A stretch of DNA of 64,000 nucleotides from Flavobacterium sp. ov086. Its GTDB lineage: Bacteria > Bacteroidota > Bacteroidia > Flavobacteriales > Flavobacteriaceae. Location: NCBI RefSeq assembly GCF_900187965.1, contig NZ_FZNL01000002.1, positions 1 to 64,000 on the forward strand, given 5' to 3'. A program made the position numbers and the translations under genes. The notes under the pieces were generated by a model. It was given only the letters and a program-made list of their open reading frames with translations, ran no database searches and was not told where the DNA came from. Shown piece after piece: positions 26,181-35,882 of this stretch (positions are counted from its first letter, which is position 1; each line of letters starts with the position of its first letter).

Positions 26181-26998
26181 GATTGAAATAAGATATAATG
26201 TTTTTGATTTTGTGCAGTTGAAAAGCTATTTCTTTGCTGTAAAGTGTCGACATTCATAAATGATATATAGCGAATGTACTTATACGCAATGGCATAAAAT
26301 GGGTCGTTCTCGTCTATTGTACCTAATAACTCAAGAGGGAAAATTTCTGGATTTAAGTTCAATTGCTCGGCAGTAAATAGAATATAATAGATAAAATCCT
26401 CGGGTGTTTGATATTCAAACGAATTGAATAACAGTAATTTCTGATTTTGTACTATGATAATTTCAAAATGGCCAGGATTGAAATTAATAACCATTTTTTT
26501 CTCATCATGGTTTCGCGAAGCGTCTAATATTTTTTCGACCAAAATACTATTAGCATGTTTGTAATCGAAAGTACCAAACTGATCAATAAAAAAGTTGTTA
26601 ATATTCACGTACGGAATATAAACCGAATTCATATGATAATTTGAAATCTGATCGTATGCAAAAAAATCAGTTTCAAAAACCTTTGTGTTGTATTGTAGGT
26701 AACTTCCAAGATAGTCTTCGTCAAACAAAGGCGTTGGTACAAATGTCGAAAGATTATTGTTGTGAATGACCAAAACTTCGTCGTACGTATCTTTTAACTC
26801 CGGATTATTTTTGAAAGCATCGCCAAAAAGCTCTTCAATTTTGGTCGCTTTATGAAAAGGATCAAACTGAATTTCTTTTAGAGAAGTTATTGTATTATTT
26901 AAAGTATCAAAACAACAAAATGACAATCCGGTCAGGGAAACCTGGATAGAAAGCTTTTTGTATTTTTTTGAAGTAATATTAGTATTTTGCAATGACAT
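26177..26998 (-). CDS. DUF3822-family protein
   Basis: The 273-residue protein has the pattern of the DUF3822 family found next to rsmD in Bacteroidota: KKLSIQVSLTGLSFCCFDT near the start, an ASKHA-like layout, then FNPGHFEIIIVQNQKLLLFN and FIYYILFTAEQLNL. The family has an actin-like ATPase resemblance but no known function. Translational coupling to rsmD (4-bp overlap) suggests a ribosome- or RNA-related role. No signal peptide is seen. Confidence 0.85.
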   Translation of the reverse strand: MSLQNTNITSKKYKKLSIQVSLTGLSFCCFDTLNNTITSLKEIQFDPFHKATKIEELFGDAFKNNPELKDTYDEVLVIHNNNLSTFVPTPLFDEDYLGSYLQYNTKVFETDFFAYDQISNYHMNSVYIPYVNINNFFIDQFGTFDYKHANSILVEKILDASRNHDEKKMVINFNPGHFEIIIVQNQKLLLFNSFEYQTPEDFIYYILFTAEQLNLNPEIFPLELLGTIDENDPFYAIAYKYIRYISFMNVDTLQQRNSFSTAQNQKHYILFQS

Positions 26999-27416
26999 AT
27001 TGATTTACAATTCGTTACCTGTTTTACAAGAATGAATTTAAGGCGACCACAAACTTACAAATTAAAAAGCAACAATTATAATTGCAATTTCGAAAAACAA
27101 TTTTAATTAGGCTTTAAAATAGAGTTAAGAAAAAGTTTAGGACCTGTTCTTTTACCATATAAGTAGTATAAGTTCTTTAAATTGATGTGAATTAAACGGA
27201 TTCGCTTTAGCGAATCAGTAAAATCAGCGTCTAATTTTGACGCAGATAAAACTGATTTACTTCGTAAAAATGCGGATAAAAACGGATTTGCTTTGCAATA
27301 ATTGTATTTTTTAAAAGCTTAACTTAATGACATTGGGCTTCGGGATTAAAAAATTGGAATTTTATAAATTGATATTGATGTTTAAAAGCCCGTACTTTGT
27401 ATTTCAATTTTACCTT
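26999..27416. other. Intergenic region with dispersed repeat
   Basis: This 418-bp gap lies between divergent genes. From about 27188 to 27300 it holds the phrases ACGGATTCGCTTTAGCGAAT, GCAGATAAAACTGATTTACTT and GCGGATAAAAACGGATTTGC, related to the repeats at 11306 and 32776. TACTTTG near 27393 resembles a -7 box of the helicase gene. Confidence 0.5.
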
Positions 27417-28841
27417 ATGAATTCATCACTGTTTTACGGCGTTTTACAAAAAAAGTTTCCATTTGCACCAACTTACAAACAGGATATTTTTTTTCAGAAA
27501 ATCGCTATTTTCTTAACGGATACACATAACGATACCATTTTTGTATTAAAAGGATATGCGGGAACGGGAAAAACAACCGTGATTTCGACTATCGTAAATA
27601 ATTTGGGAGATATCAATAAAAAATTTGTTTTGCTGGCACCAACCGGACGTGCGGCAAAAGTAATTGCCAATTATTCGAATACGCCAGCTTTTACGATCCA
27701 TAAAAAAATATATTTCCCTAAAAAATCGGCTGGCGGAGGCGTAGCTTTTACCAAGCAATTGAACAAACATAAAAACACCATTTTTATCGTCGATGAGGCA
27801 TCGATGATTTCAGATAGTAATTCGGACTCTAAATTGTATGATAACGGATCACTTCTCGATGATTTGATTCAGTATGTATATTCCGGAACCAATTGCAAAA
27901 TGATTCTTTTGGGAGATACTGCACAGTTGCCTCCAGTAAATTTAGATATTAGTCCAGCGCTTGATACACAGACTTTAGCAATTCATTATAACAAAGAAAT
28001 CGAGCATATAGAACTTGATGAAGTAATGCGTCAGGAGGAAAGTTCGGGGATTTTGTTTAACGCGACCGAACTTCGTGAATTACTAAAAGAAAGTTTTATT
28101 ACCGAGTTTAAATTCAATGTCAAAAAGTTCAAAGACATTGTTCGTTTAACGGATGGTTACGATATTCAGGATGCGATTAATTCGGCATACAGCAATTATA
28201 GTATTGAAGATACAGCGTTTATAGTGCGTTCGAATAAAAGAGCAAATCAATATAATGAGCAAATCAGAACGAGGATTTTGTTTAAAGAAAGTGAACTTTC
28301 TGTGGGCGATTTTCTGATGGTGGTTAAGAATAATTATTTCTGGTTAAAAGAAACTGACGAAGCCGGATTTATTGCCAATGGTGATATTATTGAAGTTTTA
28401 GAATTATTCGGAATCAAAGAATTATACGGTTTTAATTTTGCGAAAGTAAAAATCAGAATGGTCGATTATCCGGAGCAAAAGCCTTTTGAAACCGTTTTAC
28501 TTTTGGATACCATAAAAAGTGAATCTCCATCATTAACCTACGAAGAATCAAATCGTTTGTATGAGGAAGTAATGAAGGATTATGAAAATGAAACTACAAA
28601 ATATAAGAAGTTCCAGAAGGTAAAAGAGAACGAGTATTTTAATGGTTTACAAGTAAAATTCTCTTATGCAATTACGTGTCACAAATCGCAAGGAGGGCAG
28701 TGGAACACGGTTTTTATTGAACAGCCGTATTTACCAAACGGAATCGATCGCGATTACATACGCTGGCTTTATACCGCTATGACACGTGCCAAAAATAAGT
28801 TATATTTGATAGGATTTAAAGACGAGAGTTTTATAGAATAG
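27417..28841 (+). CDS. RecD-like ATP-dependent DNA helicase
   Basis: The 474-residue protein is a superfamily 1 helicase. It has Walker A in LKGYAGTGKTTVISTI, motif Ia APTGRAAKVIANY, motif II IFIVDEASMIS, motif III LLGDTAQLPPV, and the C-terminal UvrD-like motifs FSYAITCHKSQGGQW and LYTAMTRAKNKLYL. It is the stand-alone RecD-like type of Bacteroidota, shorter than RecD2. The ATG at 27417 is chosen because MNSSLFYGVLQKKFPF matches the usual start; a longer upstream frame lacks similarity. Confidence 0.9.
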   Translation: MNSSLFYGVLQKKFPFAPTYKQDIFFQKIAIFLTDTHNDTIFVLKGYAGTGKTTVISTIVNNLGDINKKFVLLAPTGRAAKVIANYSNTPAFTIHKKIYFPKKSAGGGVAFTKQLNKHKNTIFIVDEASMISDSNSDSKLYDNGSLLDDLIQYVYSGTNCKMILLGDTAQLPPVNLDISPALDTQTLAIHYNKEIEHIELDEVMRQEESSGILFNATELRELLKESFITEFKFNVKKFKDIVRLTDGYDIQDAINSAYSNYSIEDTAFIVRSNKRANQYNEQIRTRILFKESELSVGDFLMVVKNNYFWLKETDEAGFIANGDIIEVLELFGIKELYGFNFAKVKIRMVDYPEQKPFETVLLLDTIKSESPSLTYEESNRLYEEVMKDYENETTKYKKFQKVKENEYFNGLQVKFSYAITCHKSQGGQWNTVFIEQPYLPNGIDRDYIRWLYTAMTRAKNKLYLIGFKDESFIE

Positions 28842-28849
28842 TTTTTTTG

Positions 28850-28988
28850 CCACGAATTTCACGAATGAGCACGAATTTTTTTTTAAAGTAATATGAATTA
28901 TATTCATTGAATTACTTTTAATAAATATGCATAACTAGAAAAATTGCCACAGAGAATTAATTAGTGAAAATTAGTGAAATTCGTGGCA
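28850..28988. repeat. Intergenic palindrome, 'gccacgaattt' family, copy 3
   Basis: GCCACGAATTT (28850-28860) and AAATTCGTGGC (28978-28988) are perfect inverted ends. The right half repeats ATTAGTGAAAATTAGTGAAA seen at 9319-9401. The centre has its own dyad (AAAGTAAT...ATTACTTT). Confidence 0.8.
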
Positions 28989-29004
28989 AAAAAATCTAAA
29001 TATA

Positions 29005-29835
29005 ATGACAACACTAAACGATTTACATTCGATTTCGTCTACGTTTTCGAATACAGATAAAATGCCGGTTCTGTTTTTAGGACACGGAAGCCCGATGAAC
29101 GCGATTGAAGAAAATCAGTTTGTGGCTGGTTTCCGAAATCTGGCTAAAACATTGCCACAGCCGAATGCTATTTTGTGTATTTCGGCGCATTGGTTTACGA
29201 ATGGAACCAAAGTTACTGCAATGCAAATGCCAAGAACTATTCATGATTTTGGAGGATTTCCGCAAGCATTATTTGATGTTCAATATCCCGCAAAAGGAAG
29301 TCCGGAATTGGCCGCAGTAACTAAAAAAATATTAGAACCTGTTCACGTTGATTTAGACGAGCATTGGGGTCTAGACCACGGCGCCTGGAGTGTGATCAAG
29401 CATTTATATCCGGAAGCAAATGTTCCGGTAATTCAGTTGAGTATTGATTATACCAAATCAGGACAATATCATTTTGAGCTGGCTCAGAAGTTACAATCGC
29501 TGCGTCACAAAGGAGTTTTAATTATCGGAAGCGGAAATATCGTTCACAACTTACGTTTGGTTGACTTCAGAAATTTCGATAAAGATAATTACGGTTTTGA
29601 TTGGGCAATTGAAGCACGAGAAACGATCAATAATTATATATTAGACGAAAATTTTCAGCCTCTAATAGATTTTGAAAAAATGAATAAAGCGATTCAATTG
29701 GCGATTCCAACTCCGGATCACTATTTGCCTTTGCTGTACACTTTAGGTTTAAAAGAAAAATCAGAAGATTTGACTTTGTTCAACGATAAATTACTAGCCG
29801 GTTCTTTGAGTATGACATCAGTAAAAATCATGTAA
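29005..29835 (+). CDS. ygiD: 4,5-DOPA dioxygenase extradiol family (LigB-like)
   Basis: The 276-residue protein has the LigB-type metal site elements: LFLGHGSPMNAI, CISAHWFTNG, HDFGGFPQALFDVQYPA and WGLDHGAWSVIKHLYP, followed by LIIGSGNIVHNLR. These match YgiD/DODA enzymes, which cleave catechol rings such as DOPA using a divalent metal. The physiological substrate in bacteria is uncertain. The gene is flanked on both sides by intergenic palindromes and has no operon partner. Confidence 0.9.
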   Translation: MTTLNDLHSISSTFSNTDKMPVLFLGHGSPMNAIEENQFVAGFRNLAKTLPQPNAILCISAHWFTNGTKVTAMQMPRTIHDFGGFPQALFDVQYPAKGSPELAAVTKKILEPVHVDLDEHWGLDHGAWSVIKHLYPEANVPVIQLSIDYTKSGQYHFELAQKLQSLRHKGVLIIGSGNIVHNLRLVDFRNFDKDNYGFDWAIEARETINNYILDENFQPLIDFEKMNKAIQLAIPTPDHYLPLLYTLGLKEKSEDLTLFNDKLLAGSLSMTSVKIM

Positions 29836-29840
29836 TATAA

Positions 29841-30040
29841 CTTCGCGAATCTTTGTGCAACTTTGCTTAAAAATTCTACCGCAAAGCACGCTAAGATTTG
29901 ATCTCGTATTAGGTTGATAAAACACAAAGTTCGCAAAGTAAGGTTATCCACAAAGCTTTGCGAACTTTGTGTTTTTTTAAACCTTGCAGATGAAAAAACT
30001 TTGCGTGCTTTGCGGTAAAGGTTTCACAAAGATTCACGAC
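29841..30040. repeat. Inverted-repeat element, 'ccgcaaagcacgc' type
   Basis: This 200-bp element has matched arms: GAATCTTTGTG with CACAAAGATTC, ACCGCAAAGCACGC with GCGTGCTTTGCGGT, and AACACAAAGTTCGCAAAG with CTTTGCGAACTTTGTGTT. It fills the gap between convergent genes and could also act as a terminator. Confidence 0.75.
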
Positions 30041-30046
30041 GTTTTT

Positions 30047-31387
30047 TTATTTGCCATTCTCTAGATTATAAGCATATAAATATCCGTCAGCACTTCCAAA
30101 AAAGATCGTGTTGTTGTTTATAAAGGGCGATGAAACAATTGATCCTAATTGGTAAAATTGATCCATTACTTTTTTGTTGTTATCATATAGCGAAAGATCT
30201 TCGTTTTGTCCTGTATATCCAAAATCTAAAAAATCATTTTTTAATGTAGAAGAAGCAAATTGCTTGCGATTATCAGTACTTATAAAATTAGATTTTTTGC
30301 CATTAGAACGTAAATCCAAAGAGAAGAAATTACCTGTAAAATCACCAAAATATATCGTGTTCCCTGCAATTGCTGGAGAAGTATAAACATAACCATTGGC
30401 TTTGAAACGGTATTTTTCGGCTCCGGTTTTGGCATCCAGCGCCAATAAAGCATAAGTATCTGATGTTCCTACATAAACCGTATTATCCTTAATAACTGCA
30501 GAACTTAATATCCAGGAACTTTGAGCGTCATATTTCCAGATTAGTTTTCCGGTTTTGGCATCTAAAGCAAAAAAGAACGGTTCTCTGGCTCCAAAATAAA
30601 CTTTTCCATCAGAAACCGCTACAGACGATTGAATGCCTTTAAAACCCGTTTTTGTTCCTGTTGGGAAATTCCATAGTTCTTTACCTGTTTCAATGTTCAA
30701 AGCATATAATGTTGCATCCCAACCTCCAATATAAACTTTATCCTGATCGATTACAGGAGTTCCGTGAATTGGTCCGTTGGTTTTGAATTTCCATTTTAAA
30801 GCGCCTGTTTTGGCATCAACTGAATAAACATTTCCATCACTGCTTCCGAATAAAACTACTGCTGATTTTCCTTTTTCATACACAACAGGAGATGATAAGT
30901 AAAAATCCCATAGATCATCCATATATTGTGTTTCTGGTTTCATTCCGTCTATACCGGTTGCGCCAAGCCAGTGTTCTCCACCGGTTTTGAATTTCCAGAT
31001 TAATTTTCCGTTTTCAGTATTTATGGCGTAATAATTTCCGTCGAAACTGCTAAAATAAAGGATGTTTTCAAAAGTACTTAACGAACTGTGAATCGCTCCG
31101 TCAGTTTTGAATTTCCATTTTGTTTCTCCTGATTTTTCATCAATAGCATAAAGAAATCCGTCTTCACTGCCAATATAAACTACGCCGTTTTTTACCAGTG
31201 GCGAAGCAAAAATTTTACCATCGGTTTTAAATTTCCACTTTAAGTCGCCAAGTGGCTGATATCCTTTTCCATCAAAAATGGGATTCGAAAATGCATTAAT
31301 TATTTTAGGATTATTTTTTTGGCTTAAAGCAGAATTAAGAAAAAATAAATTCAATAAAAGCAGTATCAGAATCGACGGTTTTTTCAT
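30047..31387 (-). CDS. PQQ-type beta-propeller protein, BamB-like repeats
   Basis: The 446-residue protein has a signal peptide (LNLFFLNSALSQ). At least seven repeats of the type GKLIWKFKTGG...VVYIGSEDGFLYAID follow, the tryptophan-docking blades of a PQQ-binding-like propeller. No PQQ or metal ligands are evident, so a scaffold or binding role as in BamB is more likely than dehydrogenase activity. The ATG at 31387 is preferred to 31426 because it starts directly at the signal peptide. It is divergent from a small membrane protein gene. Confidence 0.85.
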   Translation of the reverse strand: MKKPSILILLLLNLFFLNSALSQKNNPKIINAFSNPIFDGKGYQPLGDLKWKFKTDGKIFASPLVKNGVVYIGSEDGFLYAIDEKSGETKWKFKTDGAIHSSLSTFENILYFSSFDGNYYAINTENGKLIWKFKTGGEHWLGATGIDGMKPETQYMDDLWDFYLSSPVVYEKGKSAVVLFGSSDGNVYSVDAKTGALKWKFKTNGPIHGTPVIDQDKVYIGGWDATLYALNIETGKELWNFPTGTKTGFKGIQSSVAVSDGKVYFGAREPFFFALDAKTGKLIWKYDAQSSWILSSAVIKDNTVYVGTSDTYALLALDAKTGAEKYRFKANGYVYTSPAIAGNTIYFGDFTGNFFSLDLRSNGKKSNFISTDNRKQFASSTLKNDFLDFGYTGQNEDLSLYDNNKKVMDQFYQLGSIVSSPFINNNTIFFGSADGYLYAYNLENGK

Positions 31388-31488
31388 GATGTTTTTTCTT
31401 ATAAATATAATTATTTTGTAATGCATTAGACTTTAGTTGTTTAAAAAATATGTTATAAATATCTTTTTTTAACTTGATCATGAATTGG

Positions 31489-31496
31489 TATATTTG
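31489..31496 (+). promoter_or_regulatory. Putative -7 box of the 31503 gene
   Basis: TATATTTG is an exact consensus match ending 6 nt before the ATG at 31503, which predicts a leaderless or nearly leaderless message. Confidence 0.5.
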
Positions 31497-31502
31497 TTTA
31501 AT

Positions 31503-31991
31503 ATGGAAATAGTAGAGAAGCAAATTAAAGTTTATAAAACATCTGGAAAAGTTTTTTTAAAACCATTGGCCCTTTGGGGGTTATTGATAATAATTCTTGC
31601 TGCCACTCTTGCATCTGTAGAAATAATTCTCATTTGGTTTGGAGGTATTGCAATTATCGGAACAATTGCGTTTCTGGTGTCGGGAACTTTAAAAATTACA
31701 ATTGATTCAAATAAGAAGCTTGTAACTATAGAAAAAACAAATTTTCTTGGTAATTTATTGGAAACAAAAGTTTACTTATTGAATCGATATCATTTTAAAA
31801 TTACTTCCAGAACATCTTATAGAAGTGGTAAACATTATTTTTTTTCGTTTAGAGATACCAGTTATAAAGGTGGAGAGCTGTATTATACTGACGTTCATTA
31901 TACAGATGAATATTCTACTGGAGGGTTTTCTAAAAAGACGGTACAATTAATAGAAAATGATATTCAAAAAATACAGGATAAAAAAGTTTAG
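31503..31991 (+). CDS. Hypothetical membrane protein
   Basis: The 162-residue protein has two adjacent transmembrane helices near residues 25-65 (LWGLLIIILAATLASVEIIL, then WFGGIAIIGTIAFLVSG). A soluble beta-rich C-terminal part of about 90 residues contains YHFKITSRTSYRSGKHYFFS. No family is recognised. The ATG at 31503 is supported by the adjacent promoter box. It lies 38 bp before kdsB and may share its transcript. Confidence 0.7.
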   Translation: MEIVEKQIKVYKTSGKVFLKPLALWGLLIIILAATLASVEIILIWFGGIAIIGTIAFLVSGTLKITIDSNKKLVTIEKTNFLGNLLETKVYLLNRYHFKITSRTSYRSGKHYFFSFRDTSYKGGELYYTDVHYTDEYSTGGFSKKTVQLIENDIQKIQDKKV

Positions 31992-32029
31992 TTTTATCTG
32001 ATAAATTCAAATTGAAAAAATAATTAAAA

Positions 32030-32761
32030 ATGAAAATAATAGCTGTAATTCCGGCGAGATATGCATCAACACGTTTTCCTGCTAAATTGATGCAGGATTT
32101 GAGTGGAAAAACCGTGATTTTAAGAACTTATGAAGCAACTGTTGCAACAAAACTATTTGATGATGTTTTTGTGGTAACTGATTCTGATTTAATATTTGAT
32201 GAAATTGTAAATCACGGCGGAAAAGCCATTATGAGCATCAAAGAACACGAATCAGGAAGTGATAGAATTGCTGAAGCTATTGCAAATTTAGATGTTGATA
32301 TTGTTGTAAATGTGCAAGGCGATGAACCTTTTACAGAAGCTGGACCTTTAGAACAGGTTTTATCTGTTTTTAAAAATGATGAAGATCGCAAGATTGATTT
32401 GGCTTCGTTAATGCGTGAAATCACGAATGAAGACGAAATCAACAATCCTAATAATGTAAAAGTGGTGGTTGATCAATCACAGTTTGCTTTATATTTTTCT
32501 CGTTCAGTAATTCCATATCCTAGAGATAAGGATGTTGGTGTGCGTTATTTTCAGCATATCGGAATCTATGCTTTTAGAAAACAGGCTTTGTTAGACTTTT
32601 ATAGCTTACCAATGAAGTCTTTGGAAGCTTCGGAGAAGTTGGAGCAACTACGTTATTTAGAATTCGGGAAACGTATTAAAATGGTCGAAACAACTCATGT
32701 AGGAATCGGAATTGATACTGTTGAGGATTTAGAGAAGGCTAGGGCTATTTTGAAGTCTTAG
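32030..32761 (+). CDS. kdsB: 3-deoxy-manno-octulosonate cytidylyltransferase
   Basis: KdsB activates KDO with CTP to give CMP-KDO for lipopolysaccharide. The 243-residue protein has the nucleotide-binding start [18 protein letters not shown], followed by [25 protein letters not shown] and the C-terminal [15 protein letters not shown]. It is the standard length. The cytoplasmic enzyme fits an outer membrane with KDO-containing LPS. Confidence 0.96.
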   Translation: MKIIAVIPARYASTRFPAKLMQDLSGKTVILRTYEATVATKLFDDVFVVTDSDLIFDEIVNHGGKAIMSIKEHESGSDRIAEAIANLDVDIVVNVQGDEPFTEAGPLEQVLSVFKNDEDRKIDLASLMREITNEDEINNPNNVKVVVDQSQFALYFSRSVIPYPRDKDVGVRYFQHIGIYAFRKQALLDFYSLPMKSLEASEKLEQLRYLEFGKRIKMVETTHVGIGIDTVEDLEKARAILKS

Positions 32762-32775
32762 TTTGTGGGGAATGG

Positions 32776-32918
32776 TACGCGGATGACACGGATTCGCTAT
32801 CGCGAAGACGCGGATTTTAAGCGTTTTTTTTATGCTTATTTTTATCAGACTGAGGGAAATCTTAGATTGCGTGATGGCATGCGGATGATACAGATTTACT
32901 AATGCGAAAACACGGATT
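32776..32918. repeat. Dispersed repeat, two adjacent partial copies
   Basis: The first copy (32776-32830) reads GCGGATGACACGGATTCGC and onward; the second (32869-32918) starts GCGTGATGGCATGCGG, identical to 18621-18636, and continues to AAAACACGGATT. They fill the gap after kdsB. Confidence 0.6.
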
Positions 32919-32923
32919 ATATT

Positions 32924-33409
32924 ATGGATAGAAAAACTAAAGAATATGTAATTCAAAAATTGAAATGGCCTATTGGTTATTTTGATTATGTTGGAAATTA
33001 TTTTGTTTTATTTATGCCTTTATTATTGATTTATGCTGGTATAACTAATTACGAAAGAGATAATGACGGACCGTTTTTGATATCAGTTGGAATGATTTTC
33101 TTGATTTATATCGTTTTTAGAATTGAATCCGAACGTAGATTTAAGGAATTAATTATAACAAAAGATTTGTCTACAAATGAAATTGGAAAATTGTTGCAAA
33201 GAAATAAATGGATTTTGACTGATCAAGGAGATGGAACTTTGAGTTTTTATACAAATTCTTCTCTATTTTCTGATGGTCAAAAGGTCACAATAATTAAAGT
33301 TGCAAAAGAAAAAATATTGATTAATACTTTGCCTGCCGGAAGAGCTCCATTTACTTTTTTTAAAGAGAAGCTTAATTATGAAGAAATAAAAAAGATTTTA
33401 CAAGTATAA
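32924..33409 (+). CDS. Hypothetical membrane protein
   Basis: The 161-residue protein has two transmembrane helices near residues 24-63 (YFVLFMPLLLIYAGI and LISVGMIFLIYIVF) and a soluble C-terminal domain of about 95 residues with mixed helices and strands (KDLSTNEIGKLLQRNKWIL). No family is recognised. It starts only a few bases after a dispersed repeat and ends before a clear terminator. Confidence 0.65.
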   Translation: MDRKTKEYVIQKLKWPIGYFDYVGNYFVLFMPLLLIYAGITNYERDNDGPFLISVGMIFLIYIVFRIESERRFKELIITKDLSTNEIGKLLQRNKWILTDQGDGTLSFYTNSSLFSDGQKVTIIKVAKEKILINTLPAGRAPFTFFKEKLNYEEIKKILQV

Positions 33410-33414
33410 ATGAA

Positions 33415-33448
33415 AAGCTCCAGATTATTATAATTTGGAGCTTTTTTT
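33415..33448 (+). terminator. Terminator after the 32924 gene
   Basis: AAGCTCCAGATT pairs with AATTTGGAGCTT and is followed by a T run. Confidence 0.85.
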
Positions 33449-33470
33449 ATATTGAAACCGAACTAAATTC

Positions 33471-35882
33471 TTAGTATAAACTTGGGTATTTAGATGGATT
33501 AACTTCATGCATCATTGAATAAACTTTCTCGAAAATATCTTCGGCAGAAGGTTTAGAAAAATAGTCTCCATCAGTTCCATAAGCTGGTCTGTGTTCTTTT
33601 GCAGCAAGAGTTTGTGGTTTGCTATCTAAATAATTATAAGCGTTTTGCTCTTCCAGAATTTGTTGCAAAATAAATGCTGAAGCTCCTCCGGGAACATCTT
33701 CGTCGATTACTAAAAGACGATTTGTTTTGGCGATACTTTTTACAATATCTTTATTAACATCAAATGGAAGTAGGGACTGAATATCGATTACTTCGCAATC
33801 AATTCCTAAATCCAATAATTCAATTGCAGCTTGTTCTACTAATCTTAAAGTCGATCCGTAAGAAACTAAAGTAATATCTGAACCTTCTTTTAGGGTTTCA
33901 ACTACACCAATTGGTGTTTTGAATTCTCCAAAATTAAGTGGTGTTTTTTCTTTTAAACGGTATCCATTCAAACATTCGATTACTAAAGCTGGTTCATCAG
34001 TCTCTAAAAGAGCATTGTAGAATCCTGCAGCTTGCGTCATGTTTCTAGGAACCAGAACGTGAATTCCGCGAATAGCGTTAATAATCATTCCCATTGGAGA
34101 ACCAGAATGCCAGATACCTTCAAGACGGTGACCACGGGTTCTGATAATTAATGGTGCTTTTTGTTTTCCAACAGTTCTATATTGAAGTGTAGCCAAATCA
34201 TCACTCATGATTTGAATCGCGTACAATAAATAATCTAAATACTGAATCTCAGCAATTGGGCGTAAACCTCTTAAAGCCATCCCAATACCTTGTCCAAGAA
34301 TAGTTGCTTCACGAATACCAACATCGGCAACACGAAGTTCACCGTATTTTTCCTGCATACCTTCAAGGCCTTGGTTTACGTCACCAATATTTCCTACGTC
34401 TTCACCAAAAATTAAAGTTTCTGGATATTTGGTAAACAAAGCGTCAAAATTGTCACGTAGAATCATACGTCCGTCTGAATCCGGTTTTGCATTTTCAGCA
34501 TATTGAGGAAGTACTTTTTGTACAGAGAATACATTTTTGTCAGAATCGGAGTATAAGTTACTGCTGAATCTTCCTTGTGTAATTCCAATATAATTGGTAA
34601 TCCAGTTTGATAATAAAACTTTACTATTTGGAACTTCGATAAAGCGTAAAATTTTTCTTGCGATAACAAGCATTTCCTTTTTTAGAGGTGATTTTATAGC
34701 GCTTAATTCCGAAATATATTTTTGGATTCTTTCTTTATGATTGATACTTGCCGCAGCAATTTGCTCCAATAATACTAAAAGATTTTTTTGATCTTCGATA
34801 ATTGGGTCTATGAACGAGTTCCACGCTTCTTTTTTAGCTTCAAGAACTTCTTTTTTCAATTCAAAATCAATTTCAGCTAATTCCTCAGGCGATGCAATAT
34901 TGATGGCGATCATCCATAAACGCATCTGACGAATACAGTCGAAATCTTTTTCCCAAGCAAGTCTTTCTGCATTTTTGTAACGTTCGTGAGAACCTGATGT
35001 TGAGTGTCCTTGTGGTTGTGTTAATTCGTTTACGTGAATTAAAACAGGAATATGTTCTTCACGCGCGATTGCACCGGCTCTTTCATAAGTAGAAACCAGC
35101 TCAGCATAATCCCAGCCTTTAACTCTAAAAATATCGTAACCTTTAGCGTCTTCGTCGCGTTGGTACCCTTTTAGAATTTCAGAGATATTTTCTTTGGTAG
35201 TTTGATGTTTAGCGTGAACCGAAATTCCGTATTCATCATCCCAAACACTCATTACCATCGGAACTTGTAAAACTCCGGCAGCATTTATAGTTTCAAAAAA
35301 CAAGCCTTCAGAGGTACTTGCGTTTCCTATAGTTCCCCAGGCAACCTCATTTCCGTTTACAGTAAATTTGTCTTTGGTTGTAATACCATCAACATTTCTG
35401 TAAATTTTTGAAGCCTGAGCCAATCCCAATAATCTTGGCATTTGTCCTGCTGTTGGAGATATATCTGCGCTTGAATTTTTTTGTTTTGTTAAGTCTTTCC
35501 AAGACCCGTCTTCGTTTAAACTGTGCGTTACAAAGTGCCCGCCCATTTGTCTTCCGGCAGACATTGGATCAAAATCTAAATCAGTATGACCGTATAAACC
35601 TGCGAAAAATTGCTTTGGAGTCAATTCGCCAATTGCCATCATAAAAGTTTGATCGCGATAGTATCCGGAACGGAAATCTCCGTTTTTAAAGGCCTTTGCC
35701 ATAGCAAGCTGTGGCACCTCTTTTCCGTCTCCAAATATTCCAAACTTGGCTTTTCCGGTTAATACTTCTTTACGACCTAATAGACTACATTCGCGGCTGG
35801 TTACTGCAATTCTGTAATCGCTCAATACCTCAGTTTTGAAATCTTCAAATGTTAATGTAGTATTGCTTTTTTCTTTTATCAT
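33471..35882 (-). CDS. 2-oxoacid dehydrogenase E1, fused alpha and beta subunits
   Basis: The 803-residue thiamine-diphosphate enzyme has an E1-alpha half at about residues 1-400 (FRSGYYRDQTFMMAIGELTP, GRQMGGHFVTH, WGTIGNASTSEGLFFE). The E1-beta half follows (LIFGEDVGNIGDVNQGLEGM, REATILGQGIGMALRG, then a transketolase C-terminal domain). Separate alpha and beta chains are fused here, as in other Bacteroidota branched-chain or 2-oxoisovalerate-type E1 enzymes. It would decarboxylate 2-oxo acids and acylate the lipoyl groups of an E2 encoded elsewhere. Substrate choice is inferred only. Confidence 0.9.
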   Translation of the reverse strand: MIKEKSNTTLTFEDFKTEVLSDYRIAVTSRECSLLGRKEVLTGKAKFGIFGDGKEVPQLAMAKAFKNGDFRSGYYRDQTFMMAIGELTPKQFFAGLYGHTDLDFDPMSAGRQMGGHFVTHSLNEDGSWKDLTKQKNSSADISPTAGQMPRLLGLAQASKIYRNVDGITTKDKFTVNGNEVAWGTIGNASTSEGLFFETINAAGVLQVPMVMSVWDDEYGISVHAKHQTTKENISEILKGYQRDEDAKGYDIFRVKGWDYAELVSTYERAGAIAREEHIPVLIHVNELTQPQGHSTSGSHERYKNAERLAWEKDFDCIRQMRLWMIAINIASPEELAEIDFELKKEVLEAKKEAWNSFIDPIIEDQKNLLVLLEQIAAASINHKERIQKYISELSAIKSPLKKEMLVIARKILRFIEVPNSKVLLSNWITNYIGITQGRFSSNLYSDSDKNVFSVQKVLPQYAENAKPDSDGRMILRDNFDALFTKYPETLIFGEDVGNIGDVNQGLEGMQEKYGELRVADVGIREATILGQGIGMALRGLRPIAEIQYLDYLLYAIQIMSDDLATLQYRTVGKQKAPLIIRTRGHRLEGIWHSGSPMGMIINAIRGIHVLVPRNMTQAAGFYNALLETDEPALVIECLNGYRLKEKTPLNFGEFKTPIGVVETLKEGSDITLVSYGSTLRLVEQAAIELLDLGIDCEVIDIQSLLPFDVNKDIVKSIAKTNRLLVIDEDVPGGASAFILQQILEEQNAYNYLDSKPQTLAAKEHRPAYGTDGDYFSKPSAEDIFEKVYSMMHEVNPSKYPSLY

